Of a DNA stretch of 64,000 nucleotides, positions 13,701 to 25,889 are shown piece after piece. The notes beneath the pieces were generated by a model. It had not been told where the DNA came from, made no database searches, and saw nothing but the letters and a program-made list of their open reading frames with translations. Origin of the DNA: Massospora cicadina (taxonomy: Eukaryota > Entomophthoromycota > Entomophthoromycetes > Entomophthorales > Entomophthoraceae); assembly GCA_022478985.1 (NCBI GenBank), contig JAKSZP010002707.1, positions 124,001 to 188,000 of the forward strand, in the 5' to 3' direction. The first letter of the stretch is position 1; each line of letters begins with the position of its first letter. Made by a program: the position numbers and the translations under genes.

Positions 13701-16375
13701 ACAATGACCTGCGTTAAGATGCATTTAATGTAGGTGCTAAATAAAATGGGAAGAAACAAGAGCATGAGATTATCTCCTATAAATAACCATTATCAACAAT
13801 TTTGTTTTTATTAAGCACATGAACCTGTTGAGGTTTACTCTGAGAATCACTCTACTTATTTCAAGGCAGTTGCAGAAACCTTCCCAGTCAACATCACCAT
13901 ACATGAGGCGGTTAATGACCATTATATTGGTGTGTGGCTCATTAATGATGCACTGACAAATGAGACTAACACCCTTAAATCTGTCACCCTCCGCATGGTA
14001 CACTTTGCATACCTTGCACCCATTTTATCCTTGAGAAAATCTTTTTGGCTACCTTCAACTAGATGACAATTTGGACCCTAGGTACCAGAGTTTTTGCGCT
14101 TTAACAGAGTTATAGGATTTTGGTTTGGTTCTGTCTTTGTATTTTATTATCCCCTCCTACTAAGCCCCTACCCAAAGGGTTCACGTTGCTAGGGCATCTT
14201 TAATCCCTTACACCGTTAATTCCACGATAATTAGTGCATCCTCATATGGCAGCTATTTAGGAATGCCCTGAGATCTTATTTGTAGATTCTGATCAAGCAC
14301 AGCCTTGTTTCTCATGATGCAACGCCCTTGGCCACTTTATAGCAGATGCACTGCATGCAAGAAGGTCCTTTCAACCACCACTTAAGGGTCTAAAACAGGC
14401 CATAAGAACTCCCAAGTGGCGTCAGCAGCAATAATCCACCTACCTAATGGATAACTGTTCAATACATGTCCCCTGAAGTCCTTTGCCAAGAAGCTAGAAC
14501 TTCAAAACCCAACTATAGATAAAAATACCTTCGCTCCTAAGCACCTCTTCCTGCAAGAAACCCTTCAGTCTACTGACACTAATACCCTAAAAGGCCAATT
14601 GCAAGCCATCCCTATCAGGGCCAACGGTGGCCAACCCAACTTTTTGCCTCACAGCATAACAAAAGAGTACTCAAATTGATACGCACACTACCTCAGCCTC
14701 AACTATGTACATCCTGATGGAAGCAATTGGCAATGAAAAGCTCAAGGTAGATGCAACGCATTAGTGAGTCCTTCACCTACACAGAACACTATGCAGGGCT
14801 TGTTTGTGGTGATAAAGAAAGTTGATATGGATTCTACCTCATGAAATTTAATCCCTGCGGAGGAGGCCTTTGAGCACCTTCAGAATCTTCGTGACAACGT
14901 AGCATGGTAGCAACTTAGGATGGCTCAGCTAATTCCTGACCCCACACCTCCTAAAGTTCCCGCACTACATGGAGCTCTTCACGGATTACCACACAGAGCC
15001 AAGCTATTGGAACCTAAAACTAGTCACATTACAGCTGAATCTCTAAATGATGTTAATCCCCTGGACGTGGAGGGGAGCAACTATTAGTCCTTACGGGAGC
15101 ACCCAATCCCTGCTATCATCAACGTGAATGAGTTGATGGACTGCAATAGGAGAATTTTAATACTCTACAACTTCAGGTCAGCACATATTGCCATCACTGT
15201 TGTCTAGGAGCTCAAAATTTCTCAATTGAATTAAACATGTTATTAACTGTTTAGAACCAACTCCTTCCAGAAAAACAATGCCGCCCTTTCTTGTTTTAAT
15301 CCCTGTCTAAAACCCGCACATTTATAAAATGTTTAGGTGGCCATCTTATACTAGCTAGACTCATTACCCCTGACTTCTCTTTATTCGCCACAAGTACCTA
15401 CCTGTCCAATTCAAGTAAATAAAAGAATCAGCTTCTTAGGATCTCACCCTACTAATATCCTATCTACTACTGACCTCATGGGTATTTTACCATTACCATC
15501 AGTCTCTTCTGTGACAAACGCCCCTGCAGTGAAAATTGCCCTAGCTTCAATTGGCTCAAGGACTTCTTTTGTTTCAGTGGATTCATTGATGCACTGCCCC
15601 TTCCGCGTCTGGCCTTGGTTGTATGATCAGCTCCAGTATAAAGAAATGCCTTCAATATAGAATAGCAGATTGATATGGACCTGATTAGTCCCATTCTTGT
15701 TAGTCATATATCCTCTTATCACTTTTGATAACAATATTTGTAATTATCAGGATTTAAGATAATGACCAAATTGGATTTCCGCTCCTGAATCAAACTTTGA
15801 TGAGCCAACTATTGAGCCTTCTTGATTGGAACCTGCAACTAAAGGCATGCTAAGAAAAATTGATTATGAATTATTATGCATAAAAGAATGATAGTGATAT
15901 TTTCTAAAATGGCCCTTAGCTTCTTGCGCCATAAAGTCTAATTTTAACCAATGCAGACTTGAGGTCATTGCCAGTAAAAATAAAGAGGGCATCAACTGGG
16001 CAGTCAATATGGAATGATTTAGAAGACTCTAATTATATGGAACCACGTAGGTCTTCTTGGCAACACATCCAACTCGCCCTATAGATATTAATCTTTTTAA
16101 TTCATTAAAGTAGCTTTTATAACCAATCATCTTCATGTTTTTTGACTTCTCCACTAATTTAACAGATTCAATCCCCAATAGAACCTTGTCTTACATGCTA
16201 CAAAAATTATAAAATGACAGTGAACATATGTCACTCATTATAATACTAACTAAAACGCTCAGACCATCATAAAATTTTTTGCTAAGGGTTGTCTAGCATT
16301 TGACACCCTTTTGAAAAAAAAATAATTTTATCAACAACCATATGAGATACCCTCACCTCCTCTATCCCTCAACCC
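10786..16375. other. Unresolved transposon debris, possibly the 5' part of LINE copy 2
   Basis: Moderate-GC sequence of transposon character but with no frame open for more than about 120 codons. A plus-strand stretch near 10900 (reading ATNPWRSLPGASAQ) resembles a LINE ORF1 start, and HLFLQET near 14545 could be the endonuclease LQET motif. Both would suit a long 5' part for the LINE whose reverse transcriptase begins near 16560. Open segments on the minus strand (12321-12623, 13118-13471) have no family I recognise. Direction, boundaries and composition stay uncertain; more than one element is probably present. Confidence 0.35.
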
Positions 16376-16559
16376 CCACCTTATTGACCCCAATGCTAGA
16401 AGGACGTCAGCTAAGGTGGGAATTATCCACATCACATACAGCAGCGCAATGTCTCAGATGACCGCAGCATGCGCCAGAGTCAAATGGGTGAATCTGGAAT
16501 CAGGCACAAAAAGCGGAATGCCAGCCATCACCCTCACCACGTTATTTTAGATAATTTGG

Positions 16560-17838
16560 AAGCTGCACAAGAGGCCCTCCGCTTGAAAATCACCCCTTAA
16601 AAATAATGCCTGTTAACTTCAAAATTATCTCACTAATATGAATAGTGAGTTTGCAACACAATTTTTCTTTAAAAATAAAAAATTCTGGTCAACAGCACAG
16701 TAGATCACAACAGATACATACACCATTACCATGGACAAGTTTGCGATCACCCAAGAGCCTCACTATTTTTACCTCTATCATTTCTGATACAACCCGGTGG
16801 ACTCATCAGATGTGCAAGACTTCATGTGACAGACTCCAAAGAAACCCACTGACCCTTTGGCTGATGGATCTTTCTTGCTCTGGTTTTCAATCAAAAGGAC
16901 ATTAAAATCCTTCTTCCTTCCCGCAGCTTAAAGCCCTTGTCCCTGATAGTGTACCCTTTGAGGTGTACCTTCTGGAATCAGCAGGGATAGCTAAAACCCT
17001 CCAAGGACTTTAAAACCCTCATGGAAAAGGAAATAGGTCCTACCTGACTCTAGAGGATCCATCACAACTTTTATAAATAAAATTCAGACAACGAGAGCTT
17101 GGCAACTGAGAAACCCATAGCGCTGATCAACTTGGAACACAAGCTCTTCACTAAGCTCCTGGCCAACTTCAGCACTAAATGGGTGTCACTTCTCCTGAAC
17201 CTTCCTGGAAAGACTTTAATTTTTGGAGTTCAGTATGAGACAGCTATAAAGATCTCAAGCGACTTTTACCATTAACTCACATAGAATGAACAGCCTCATG
17301 GTTCTCCTGGATATGATGAAGGCAAACAATCAGGTGCATTGGAAGTACATTGATGCTTCCCTGGCCCACTTCCATCCATCTCTCATGTCCAGGCGTTGGA
17401 TATCAGTGCTCTATGACCAGCTCCACACCAGACTCCTGGCGTTAATGGTCTTTACAGTACAGTTTCAGTCATGAAAGGTTTCTGGCAATGGAACCCCCTG
17501 AGCCCTGTTTTTCAATATTATCCTTTACCCCTCCTAGTCTCATTACAGGATATGCTGGCAAGAATCCTAGTCCTGGATCATACCACCACCTGCACTATAG
17601 CCTTTGCTGATGACACTGCCATAACTTTCTGCTGCTCAGAGGATATTGCCCTTACTGCCAAGACTCTTAAGAGGCACACAAAGGCGTCCATTACCAAGGT
17701 TAAAACCTCAAAGACAATAACAGTACAGGTTGACACACCCAACTTCCCACTGCCATTTGTCTTGAACCCACACGGCACTTTCTGCACAGGGGGCGTCCTC
17801 ACTAACTTCCAGGGTTTATCATTAAAGGACATTAAGGA
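16560..17838 (+). pseudogene. LINE copy 2 reverse transcriptase, N-terminal part
   Basis: Plus-strand segments in different frames give the ordered motifs of a non-LTR reverse transcriptase. They are a linker (DNLEAAQEALRLKI, about 16550), KPIALINLEHKLFTKLLANF (17108-17167, the family's RPIsLlN..yKi.tkiLa), LLDMMKANNQVHW (about 17305; family LDfeKAFDrv) and NPLSPVFQ (about 17490; family QGdPLSP). The active-site FADD is at 17603-17614, in a 129-codon frame (17471-17860). FADD is intact, but the first catalytic Asp region reads MMKANN and several frameshifts are present. The coding sequence stops being LINE-derived at 17838, where the LTR element starts. Confidence 0.85.
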
Positions 17839-18211
17839 TGTCAGGACAAGGGTAATATAATCCAAACAACCTTGACTTTGTTCAGTTTATCCAAAGACAT
17901 GGGATCAAGGACATATATACTTAATAATATAACAATTAAGGGAAAAAGTTCTTAATTTGGTGTATAACCTTAAATTATGTTATATAATAGTGACAATCAA
18001 GGATAAGTTTATAAGAAAGAAAAGTAATTCAGTATATTATGTGGGAGCAATATTAAGAGGTATTTGAGAGCTAGCATTTCAGGGAAAGTTACTAATAACT
18101 TCAAAGCCAAGCTCTATATTTGATTTGAACTTTCTGTTTTCTGTGGCATCTTAACATCTTTTTCAATGTAGCAGCATTTGCTCATACTATGATCAGGCTT
18201 GAATCCCAACA
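17839..18211 (-). repeat. Left LTR of the element at 17839-20208 (3' LTR)
   Basis: 373 bp beginning TGTCAGGACAAGG and ending AATCCCAACA on the plus strand, so it has TG...CA termini. It aligns along its length with 19839-20208. Divergence between the LTRs is considerable, which indicates an old insertion. Confidence 0.8.
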
Positions 18212-19838
18212 ACGCCCTTTCAAGATCCTGGCGTAGGTGGTAATGGGCTGAAGAACTTGGCTAAATACTTGATTTACCACAGTACCTGGAAAACTTTCAA
18301 CTTGTCCTGACATGCAACAGCCTCATACTGGTTTTTCAACAATGATAGGATTTGATGAGTTTAATCTGAATCCTTATTTAGTTAGTCTCAAGTTTAGAAT
18401 TGGGATAAATGTTTTCAAATTAAACTGTTGGCCATAAACATTGATCAAATTTACAATTTCCCAATAAAAGTGGCTAAATTATCAGCTTGGTTAGCATTAA
18501 GATTTGGAATGTGTGATTTGATTTTAAAACTTATATGACAGGTATTAGTAAGTTTATTACGTTAAAAAAATTAATATTGGTTGGACATTTTGGATTTTCA
18601 ATGCAAAACATAATCTCAAGTGGAGGCCCCCGTAGGTTAAGTTTTGAGAATCAACCATCAATTCAGCTGAGGTTTGTGGATTTCTATTATATTAAAGCGG
18701 TTGATCAAATTAAAAATTATCTCATCCTTCAAATTGGTTAAATCAGTTGGTTTTAATTTTTTAATGTTAGTTTGGAATCTTAGATTGCTAGTAAAAGATA
18801 AATAAAATGTTTAGATTTATATGATTTGTTATGTGCGCGTATTTATTCTAATAATTAAATCAGATGGCTCAAGCAACTCCTCATAACTACATAGTATCTC
18901 ATTGAGAGAAGGTGAATAGGTTGCAGCAACCCTTGGCTCAGCTAGCATTGAAAATTATTTTGGTTTTTCCAGGATTTAGTAAGGAGATATATGCATCAGA
19001 TGTAAAGGAATTTGTTCAGCTGATCTGAGTTACATTTCATAGAAGCAGTAAGCTTCTTCATTGTAAAGTATATTCACAGCAGCAGTATTCAACATAGATG
19101 AGATGAAGTCATCACTGGAACAGTGCTGAACTTCAGGTTAGGTAGATACGTTGGTTTTTTTGGCCTTTTACTTTGACAATTTAATTATTTAATTTTTGGT
19201 TATCTGTGACAAATGTAAGTGTTTTGACAATGATGTTGTTTATCTCAGCTGCTCTGCATAATTTGTTGATCTCTGGTTAGTCTTCAGTGGCAACAATGGT
19301 TTGCAGGGTACTTTTGATTTCCTTTAACTGAAGTTGATAAATTTCATCAACTTTTACCCTAAAAATTTTATGCTACTGTCATTAGCTTCCATAGTTCTAT
19401 TAAAATCCCTCTTGGATCACCTATAATTTTTAGCTTATCTTTATTTTTTGTAAAATATAATGTTTGTTGGCAATTTAGCGTAGTTATAAATTTTCATGGT
19501 ATGGGCCTTAGAGAATTAATTTTTAAGTAACCCTTGTACCTCAAATTCTCAATTTTAGTTACTCTTTTCTTTTCTTGGGATTATGAAACTCATGAATTCA
19601 CTTTTGGAGTAACATGTCAGCTGATTTGATGACATCATGTTGGTTCCATGATGTTTAAATGTGTGGATGTATCTAAATCTTTCCTCAATTGTCTTATGAA
19701 AGTGAAAGGCCATTAGTTAGCAGGCTCAATTTGGAAATAGGCCCATATGACATTAGTGGAGGAAGATGGAATAAAATCATATAAAGATGTCAAGGTTTGA
19801 TGGGGATTCAGGATGAACCTGTCATAAAGCATCAGATT

Positions 19839-20208
19839 TTTCAGGACAAGGGGATATAAATTAGCTGAAACTGAATTTTTTATGGTCTTCCAAAATACCT
19901 GGTCACAAGGATATTTAAAAACATAAATAATATTTACAATTAAGGGGAAACTCTGTAATTGGTGGTTACCTTAAATTATGCTAATAATAGCAGCAAGCAA
20001 GTATAAGGTTATAGAAAGAAAATAACTCAGTCTATTTTGTGAGAGCAATATTTAGAGGAAATTAAGTGCTGTTATTTCATGGTAAAGTTAATTATACCTT
20101 TAAAGCCACGATCTATATAATTTTGCTCTTCAGCTTTTCTGCATTATCTTACCATTTTTTCAAGTTAGCAGAATTTTCTCTTTTTTCAAATCAGGTTGAA
20201 ATCCAACA
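19839..20208 (-). repeat. Right LTR of the element at 17839-20208 (5' LTR)
   Basis: 370 bp aligning with the left LTR. It begins TTTCAGGACAAGG (first G of TG changed to T) and ends AATCCAACA. The element's primer-binding-site-like sequence lies just to its left. Confidence 0.8.
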
Positions 20209-21300
20209 GAGGACTTGATCCTTAAGGTAAAGAGCTCCATGACTGCCATCTAGAACTGTTGGAACGTTACCCTTCAGGGATGGGCCATGATGGACAATGT
20301 GTTCCTCCTGTCCATGTTCTGGTTCCTTAAGTATGTCTGCCACTTTTTATGGAAACCTTCTACACAATGCTTACCATTCTACTCCACTGTGATAATGAGG
20401 ATCAAATCTTCCAACTATGGCACTGAAAACTATTTCCTGATTATGCAGTAAAGGGAACCTAGGACTACTGAACACATGGGTCCAAGCCACCTCATTATTT
20501 CTCAAATTCTGACAGCTAATTGTCTGCTGAGGCATGATCACAATCCTCAATGGGTGCCCACCCTATGATGAGTGGTGTCAGCATCTCTGTGACTTCCTAG
20601 AACTTCGTTAACTTCAATAAGAAAATGGTTCATGAACTATTAAGGCCTTCGCCTTAAATTTTCCTCATGTCCCACTTGAAACTAGGCCTCCTAGCCCTGA
20701 AGAATAAGCGTGAATTCATCATACCTTTTCTTACAGAAGGGATGGCCCTGTCCTAAGACCATGCCGCCACACAATTGTGAATGGTGGAAAGCTGTAATAA
20801 ACTGGTTCAACCCTTAGGACAAACTTCTTATCCAAAATCTCCCTAAGCACCTATCTCCCTCTGCAATAATTGACCTCAAGAGGCTCTTGCAGGACGTCAA
20901 CCATCCCATTTTATATATAAAATCTAACACCTTTTGGCAGGTAAAACAGTGCCCATAAAGAACAGGGGACTGCACTGGCCCTAATTTCCAACGCCAGATC
21001 TGCACTTTCTGTGTAATTCCTATGAACTCCCATCTTAAACATATTATCACCTGTCCAGGTGTTGTCATGTTCTGACCTAAAGTCCACATTCCTCTAAGAT
21101 CAACCATTGTTCAGACACACATTTCAAGGTCTGATTTTTGAGCAGACTATAATGGTGCCACCATTCTCTCCAAATCTTTGCCTATGCCACGGCTGTCTGT
21201 ACAACCCACAACTCATACTTGCAGACTTTAACTCAAAAATGTGGGCCTTTCTACACATGTACAACCACTTTCAGGTACATTTTAAGATGCCCTGAAGAAC
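20209..21300 (+). pseudogene. LINE copy 2, post-RT region and zinc-binding motif
   Basis: Immediately after the LTR element the plus strand continues the LINE protein: DLILKVKSSMTAI, then TLQGWAMMDNVFLLSMFWF, which corresponds to the family's W...LS..GR..L region. Near 20990-21060 it reads CTFCVIPMNS....H...C, a reverse-transcriptase zinc-binding motif. The last reading before the insertion (LSLKDIKD at about 17838) and the first after it join naturally as LINE sequence, which confirms the insertion boundary. Stops and frameshifts are frequent. Confidence 0.8.
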
Positions 21301-21430
21301 TGCACTATGTTTTCACCCCTTCCCAGATCAGTCATCACTGAAGCACGGCTCTTCATGCAAACCCCTTCATTTCTTTACACCTACTTTCTCATCTTCCTGC
21401 AGCTCAGAATCTTTGATGCTCAGATGTAAG

Positions 21431-21865
21431 GAGAGTGTCTATAACTCTCCTGTTCCCAGCATGGTAGTGCATGGTGCACAGGGCCAACGCCAGGAAACTA
21501 GTCGTTAGTAATAAAAAGCTCCTAGAGCTCCGCAGAGAGTTCTTGAGCTGTAATAACTTAAGTTGAGGGTGGTTATCAGTAGAGGGAAGAACCAAAATTG
21601 AACTAACAACAAGGTGTGAGTGAAAACCAAAGTGGAATTCATACCCAAGCGGTGCTCTGAGTGGGAGTGTATAAGCGGCACATGTTGGAGGGAACCTGGG
21701 CAGCCCAACGGTGCACAAGCGGATAGATTTACAGTTGTTAATATTAAATGGCTTACCTTGCGTGAGACCTCCTTAAAGAGGTCTGTGCACAGGTTCATCT
21801 AATATAACATATATATAAAAGTATACTAGTGAAGGGTTCTTTATTATGAAGGAAGCCGACCAAAA
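21431..21865. other. Unassigned segment between LINE copy 2 and the chromovirus
   Basis: Moderate-GC sequence with two overlapping open frames on the minus strand (21404-21718 and 21505-21798). They cannot both be real and neither resembles a protein I know. It may be LINE 3' untranslated region or another fragment. Confidence 0.4.
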
Positions 21866-22330
21866 TGAGAGATATTGGTCTCAAAAACAAATTTATTGGA
21901 ATTTGGGGGAACAATTGATTGATGGAAGCGGTGCTAAGCCAAGGTGCATCAATAAGTGCATGATTCCATTGGGCAGTGTGCTATACTTGGTAATTGACCA
22001 AACTTGGGTTGTTGATTGTAGGAGAGGCTGACCCAAGCTGGAAATTTTCAAAAACTAAACAGGTTTTGAGACCCCGGATACCAAGAAACAAAACTAAATT
22101 GATGTTTTTAATCGTAAAGCTGGTTTGTTTTAATGCACCTGCTGTTATACAGGGCTAAAATTCACTTACATTGCTAGTATCAACATGGGTATACCTTGCC
22201 TTCACTTAGCGTTAATACAATTTATGCTTGAGGTCAGGGAGGCCTGCCAACTTCACCTCCTTGGCCTCCTGACATTAAGCTTTGTCCTTAGTGTTTGTCC
22301 CCATTATTATATCATTAACAAGCCATGACA
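21866..22330 (-). repeat. Chromovirus 3' LTR
   Basis: 465 bp, plus-strand ends TGAGAG and CCATGACA. It aligns with 27372-27830, for example over the shared AGGAGAGGCTGACC and CCTGCTGTTATACAGGGCT stretches. The differences between the two LTRs are numerous. Confidence 0.85.
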
Positions 22331-22350
22331 TTACCCTCTCATCCTTTTGG
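22331..22350 (-). other. Polypurine tract of the chromovirus
   Basis: Read on the minus strand, a purine-rich run (AAAAGGATGAGAGGG) lies directly upstream of the 3' LTR. That is where plus-strand DNA synthesis is primed in LTR retrotransposons. Confidence 0.6.
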
Positions 22351-22429
22351 GGCTCAACCCCCCTCAAGGGGCTTGCGCCAGGGAAAAGTTCTTGTGGGCT
22401 GAGGCCAACTTCATAGTGGCAACAGTCTG

Positions 22430-23820
22430 CTTTGACTGAGGTCCGGCGGCCTGGGGAAAACGCTTGTGGAAAATGTCAATCAGGTCTTGGGCATGTGCGC
22501 AGTCTTGTGCTGGTACCTAACTGTTTTCCGCTGCATCAAATCCCTTTCAGGATACCAGGTACTCAAGCCTTTGTTTTACTTGGCGGGAGGCTACTATTTC
22601 CTCCACTTCCCACTCTGGCGCTCCATAACAAGATAAGCCTTGGGAATCTCTGGTGGGTGCCCTCAAACAATGTCAATTTGCTCTCATGAAAAACAGAAAA
22701 GATCCAAAATGAAGAGGGAAGATCTAACTGGTATGAGGCGTGGCCCACCTTTCTGACAATGCGGTATGGTCTAATCCTCTTTGTTACCAGTTTGCATGGC
22801 TGCTTGATGGGATGTTTCAATCATCCAGCATCACGAAATATACTTCCTTGTACGCTGGACCCACTCATCTCTTACCATCAGCGTTCTCCTTATATACTTT
22901 CATTGCTGCCTCCAAACTTGTGGAAACCCCCTGGTGTAATTTCTTAATCATTTTTGAAAAGTCCACCACTGCTTTCACTTTGAATCCACAAAAGGGCTCC
23001 ATGTTGAAGACAGGGTTAAACCAATGGTTGGCAAAAAATGGGGACCAACTGATAGACGCATGTAATGTGTTGTTGTAGCTAAACTGGGCCATAGGAAGGT
23101 GAGAAACCCAATCTGAATGATCCGCGGCAGTGTAACACCACGGAAACTGTCCAAGCACTGGTTCACTCGTTGGTTTGCCCATCTGATAGGGTGTGATAGG
23201 CAGTTGAATGGCAGGGGCGAATTTGAAGAGTCTTACACAACTCTTCCCACAAGACAGAGGTAAACTGGTGTCCCCAATTGCTAATAATTTCTTGGAGGAC
23301 CCCATTAAGTGCAAACAAATGAGTGACAAAGAACCTAGCCATCTCAGCCGTGGTTATTGTGGTTCTGCAAGGAATAATGTGGGTGAACTTTTAAAAAGGT
23401 CCACCACTACCATGATGGCATCATAACCATCAGAAATGGGTAATTTTACAACGAAATCCACTGATATGGAAGTCCAAGGCCCTTTAGCCTTCTGAACTGT
23501 TACCAAAAATTCTGCTATTGGTTGTCAATTTGGTTTCATTTGAATGCAGATCAGTCACTCTTTACAATACTTGCCCACTTGAGTGGGTAAGCCCTTCCAA
23601 CTGTATGTGCATCAAATTAGCTCCAGAGTCTTTGCCTTCTCAGGATGACCAACGGTGATTCCGTCATGATGGTCCCAGATGATTTCTAAGTGAAGTGGTC
23701 CAGTGGGAACCTATAGTTGCTCCTGAAACTACACCATCTCAGCCATTATGAAATAACTTCTGGTTATTTCTCCTGATTCAGCGCGCTCTTAGCAAGGACC
23801 ATAGTATATTCAGCTGACAA
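22430..23820 (-). pseudogene. Chromovirus integrase with C-terminal chromodomain, broken
   Basis: The core contains SVDFVVKLP (first catalytic Asp, about 23450). The second catalytic position reads ISNWGHQFTS, where the family has SDxGxQFTS (D to N). The YHP...RVNQ region has Gln instead of the catalytic Glu. The C-terminal domain is clear in 22563-22820 (TKRIRPYRIVRKVGHASYQL, then VFHESKL). It is followed at about 22440-22625 by a chromodomain: PEWEVEEIVASR, LEYLVS*KGF, ENS*VPA and DLIDIFHKRFP. The two stops stand at the Trp positions of the chromodomain (TGG to TGA and TGG to TAG). Confidence 0.85.
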
Positions 23821-24049
23821 CAGCTAAGAAAGAACAACCTTTCTGAACATACTGTATTCTTTTGCATTTTCCAGAGTAGAGAGCGCTGGCCCATGGGACA
23901 AGGAAGAGGGAGGTTGAGACACAATATTACCTGGGGGAATCATTAACTGGGTATTATGCACCTCCACCTCCTTCAGATCAGGAGCTAAAGAAGGGTTGTG
24001 GCTCAAAGGATACGCTAACCCATTCTTCTTGCTCTTAGTAAATTCATAC

Positions 24050-24490
24050 AAAAATTAATATTGGGCAATAGTCTCATGCCAGCGGGTTTTCCATGGGGTC
24101 AAAACATGAGGTGCGTGGTAGTACAGTAAGGCAAGGTGATCTGTACGTATGCAGAAGGGTCAGGAAGAGCCATGCAGGTGATGACGCCAATAAAACAACG
24201 CCTTCACCACTACTAATAACTATTTGTTGTAAACAACGTAGTTAACTCATGCAGAGACATCTTCTTAGAAAAATATCATACCAGATGCTCTATTCCATCT
24301 TCACATATTTTTAATAAGGCAGCCACTTTGGAAAGGTTGGAGGCATCTTTAAACACAATGAACTCCTTTTCAGGATCAACATCTCAAAGGACGGACGTGG
24401 ACAAAAGGGTGCACTTTACTGCTTTTAAGTATCCTCCAAAATGGGGGACCACTGGAGCACTTTTGCCCCACTTGCCTTATACAAGGGTGC
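24050..24490 (-). pseudogene. Chromovirus RNase H, broken
   Basis: Minus-strand readings give EKEFIVFKDASNLSKVAALL near 24310-24370 (family TDAS), EHLV*YFSKKMSLHEL near 24240-24290 (family hPVaYySrkls.aE), and DHLALL in another frame near 24150. The stop in LV*YFS again stands at a conserved Trp or Tyr position. RNase H degrades the RNA strand of the replication intermediate. Confidence 0.75.
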
Positions 24491-24497
24491 AGCCACT

Positions 24498-25277
24498 TCA
24501 GAAAGATTCGGCGTAAACTTCTTGAGGAATGTAAACGTCCCCAAAAAAGCTCCTCAATTTCTTGACAAAAGTTGACGTGGGCCACTCATAAATTGCCTTC
24601 CCATTGTCTGGAGTTACAATGTGTTCTTGGTCAAACACGACGTTGCCCAGAAAGATGACCTGGGGCTTGAAGAATGCACATTTACTGATCTTCAGCGTAA
24701 GGTTGGCTGCCTTCAACTGCGCAACTACTTGCTGAAGGTGTACTGCATGGGTTTCATGATCAGGAGAAAACACCAGATTGTCATCCATGTAAGCAACCTC
24801 ACATACCCCCAGCAAGTCCCCCAAAGCCACATCAATACAGCGTTGAAAGACATCAGGGGCATTCTTAAGCCCAAAGGGCATGACCCAAAACTGGAAAATC
24901 CCTTTTCTGGTACAGAATGTGGTTAGCCACTCCTGGCCCTTCTTAATCCAGATCTGATTGAATGCATTTAAGCAATCTAGTTTGGAGAATACTTTCTCCT
25001 TTTCCACATAGCGTGCAATCTGTGAATTCAAAGGGATGGGATTCAAATCTGGTACAGTAACATTGTTTAGGTTCCCATAATCTACACAAGGGCATATAGT
25101 TCCATCAGCTTTCTCCATGAAGAGAAGTAGGGAGCATACGGAGGAGGTACACTGAAAAATCGCGCCTTTAGTTAACTGCTCCTTAACCCACACATCTAAT
25201 GCTTCTTCCACTTGTACGGTCAAATGGTAAATGGGGGAAGATATACGCACCAGATCAACAGTGAGCTTGATTCGCAA
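24498..25277 (-). pseudogene. Chromovirus reverse transcriptase
   Basis: The longest open transposon frame in this part of the window (259 codons) covers fingers and palm: KADGTICPCVDYGNLN, KLDCLNAFNQIWIKKGQEW, MPFGLKNAPDVFQRCIDVAL, and the active-site VAYMDDNLVFSPDH with YMDD at about 24780-24791, all typical of Ty3/gypsy. The family's D in FSKLDL..A is kept (KLDC). It ends in the connection region (HIVTPDNGKAIYEWP). The frame is shorter than a complete pol, and flanking pol parts lie in other frames, so it cannot make a functional polyprotein. Confidence 0.9.
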
Positions 25278-25505
25278 TCAAACTCTGAATGAGCAAGTAA
25301 TTCGCTGGGTAAAGCTGCATTAAATGAAGATTCCAGACCCTCCAAACAGTAATATAAAGGTACCTCCAGTGAGAGCTTCAACAGTGGAGTGAGACTGAGA
25401 GTGTGAATATTGGGCCAGCGGGGCAAATTGCCCTGTAATTAGCCTCAGATAGAGGAACAATTAATGTACAACCATTCTTTAATGTTAAGAATAGGTAATT
25501 GTCTC

Positions 25506-25889
25506 TCAAGTTGGTCCTGATATCAAACTTTTGCCACCATTCCACTCCCAAAATAATGGGGGACAAAAGGTTTTTAACTTTTTAGAACGATCTTTTGAAA
25601 GATACTTGCTCACTTGATAATCCGCTAACTCTAGAATCTTCATAGTGGAAATATCTTGAGAAGACCCTCCCCTAACTATACCACCTGGCAAGTAACTAAG
25701 CTCAAGGTAGTCAGATAGGTCTTGATCAATAAAATTCTCAGAGGCTCCAGTATCCACTAAGATAGTAGTGCTAATCTTACCTAAAGGTAATAAAAGGGTA
25801 GCAGTTAACAAAAAATATCCTAAATGATCTTTATTTATAGCAGAAAAAGCCAACACTTCATCATCAAAATCTTCCTCAGGGACAAACAT
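25506..25889 (-). pseudogene. Chromovirus aspartic protease
   Basis: A 127-codon frame contains TTILVDTGASENFIDQDLSD, with the DTGA(S) active-site motif of retroviral-type aspartic proteases, followed by SYLPGG. Proteases of this kind cut the Gag-Pol polyprotein as dimers. It lies upstream of the reverse transcriptase in the expected order. The linked protease-RT segment continues in other frames at 25220-25566. Confidence 0.85.

Larger units (their letters stand above)
17839..20208 (-). mobile_element. Non-autonomous LTR retrotransposon inserted in LINE copy 2
   Basis: Two diverged but alignable direct repeats of about 370 bp bound 1.6 kb of AT-rich DNA with no coding capacity. The flanking 5 bp are AAGGA (17834-17838) and GAGGA (20209-20213), a target duplication with one G/A change. 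LINE coding sequence resumes directly after it. Orientation follows from a purine tract (minus-strand CTTGAAAGGGCGT, 18212-18224) beside the left LTR and from a primer-site-like TGATGCTTTATGACAGG (minus strand, 19818-19834) four bases from the right LTR. Both resemble those of the autonomous gypsy element at 54321-63067, a possible helper relative. Confidence 0.8.
16376..21430 (+). mobile_element. LINE copy 2 (plus strand), interrupted by an LTR element
   Basis: The plus strand carries the end of the endonuclease-RT linker, the reverse transcriptase core, the post-RT region and a C-terminal zinc-binding motif, in LINE order. The element is split at 17838/20209 by a 2.37-kb LTR element. It differs clearly from copies 1 and 3. 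The 5' limit is uncertain and may reach back to about 10786. The 3' end lies somewhere in 21300-21430. Confidence 0.8.
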
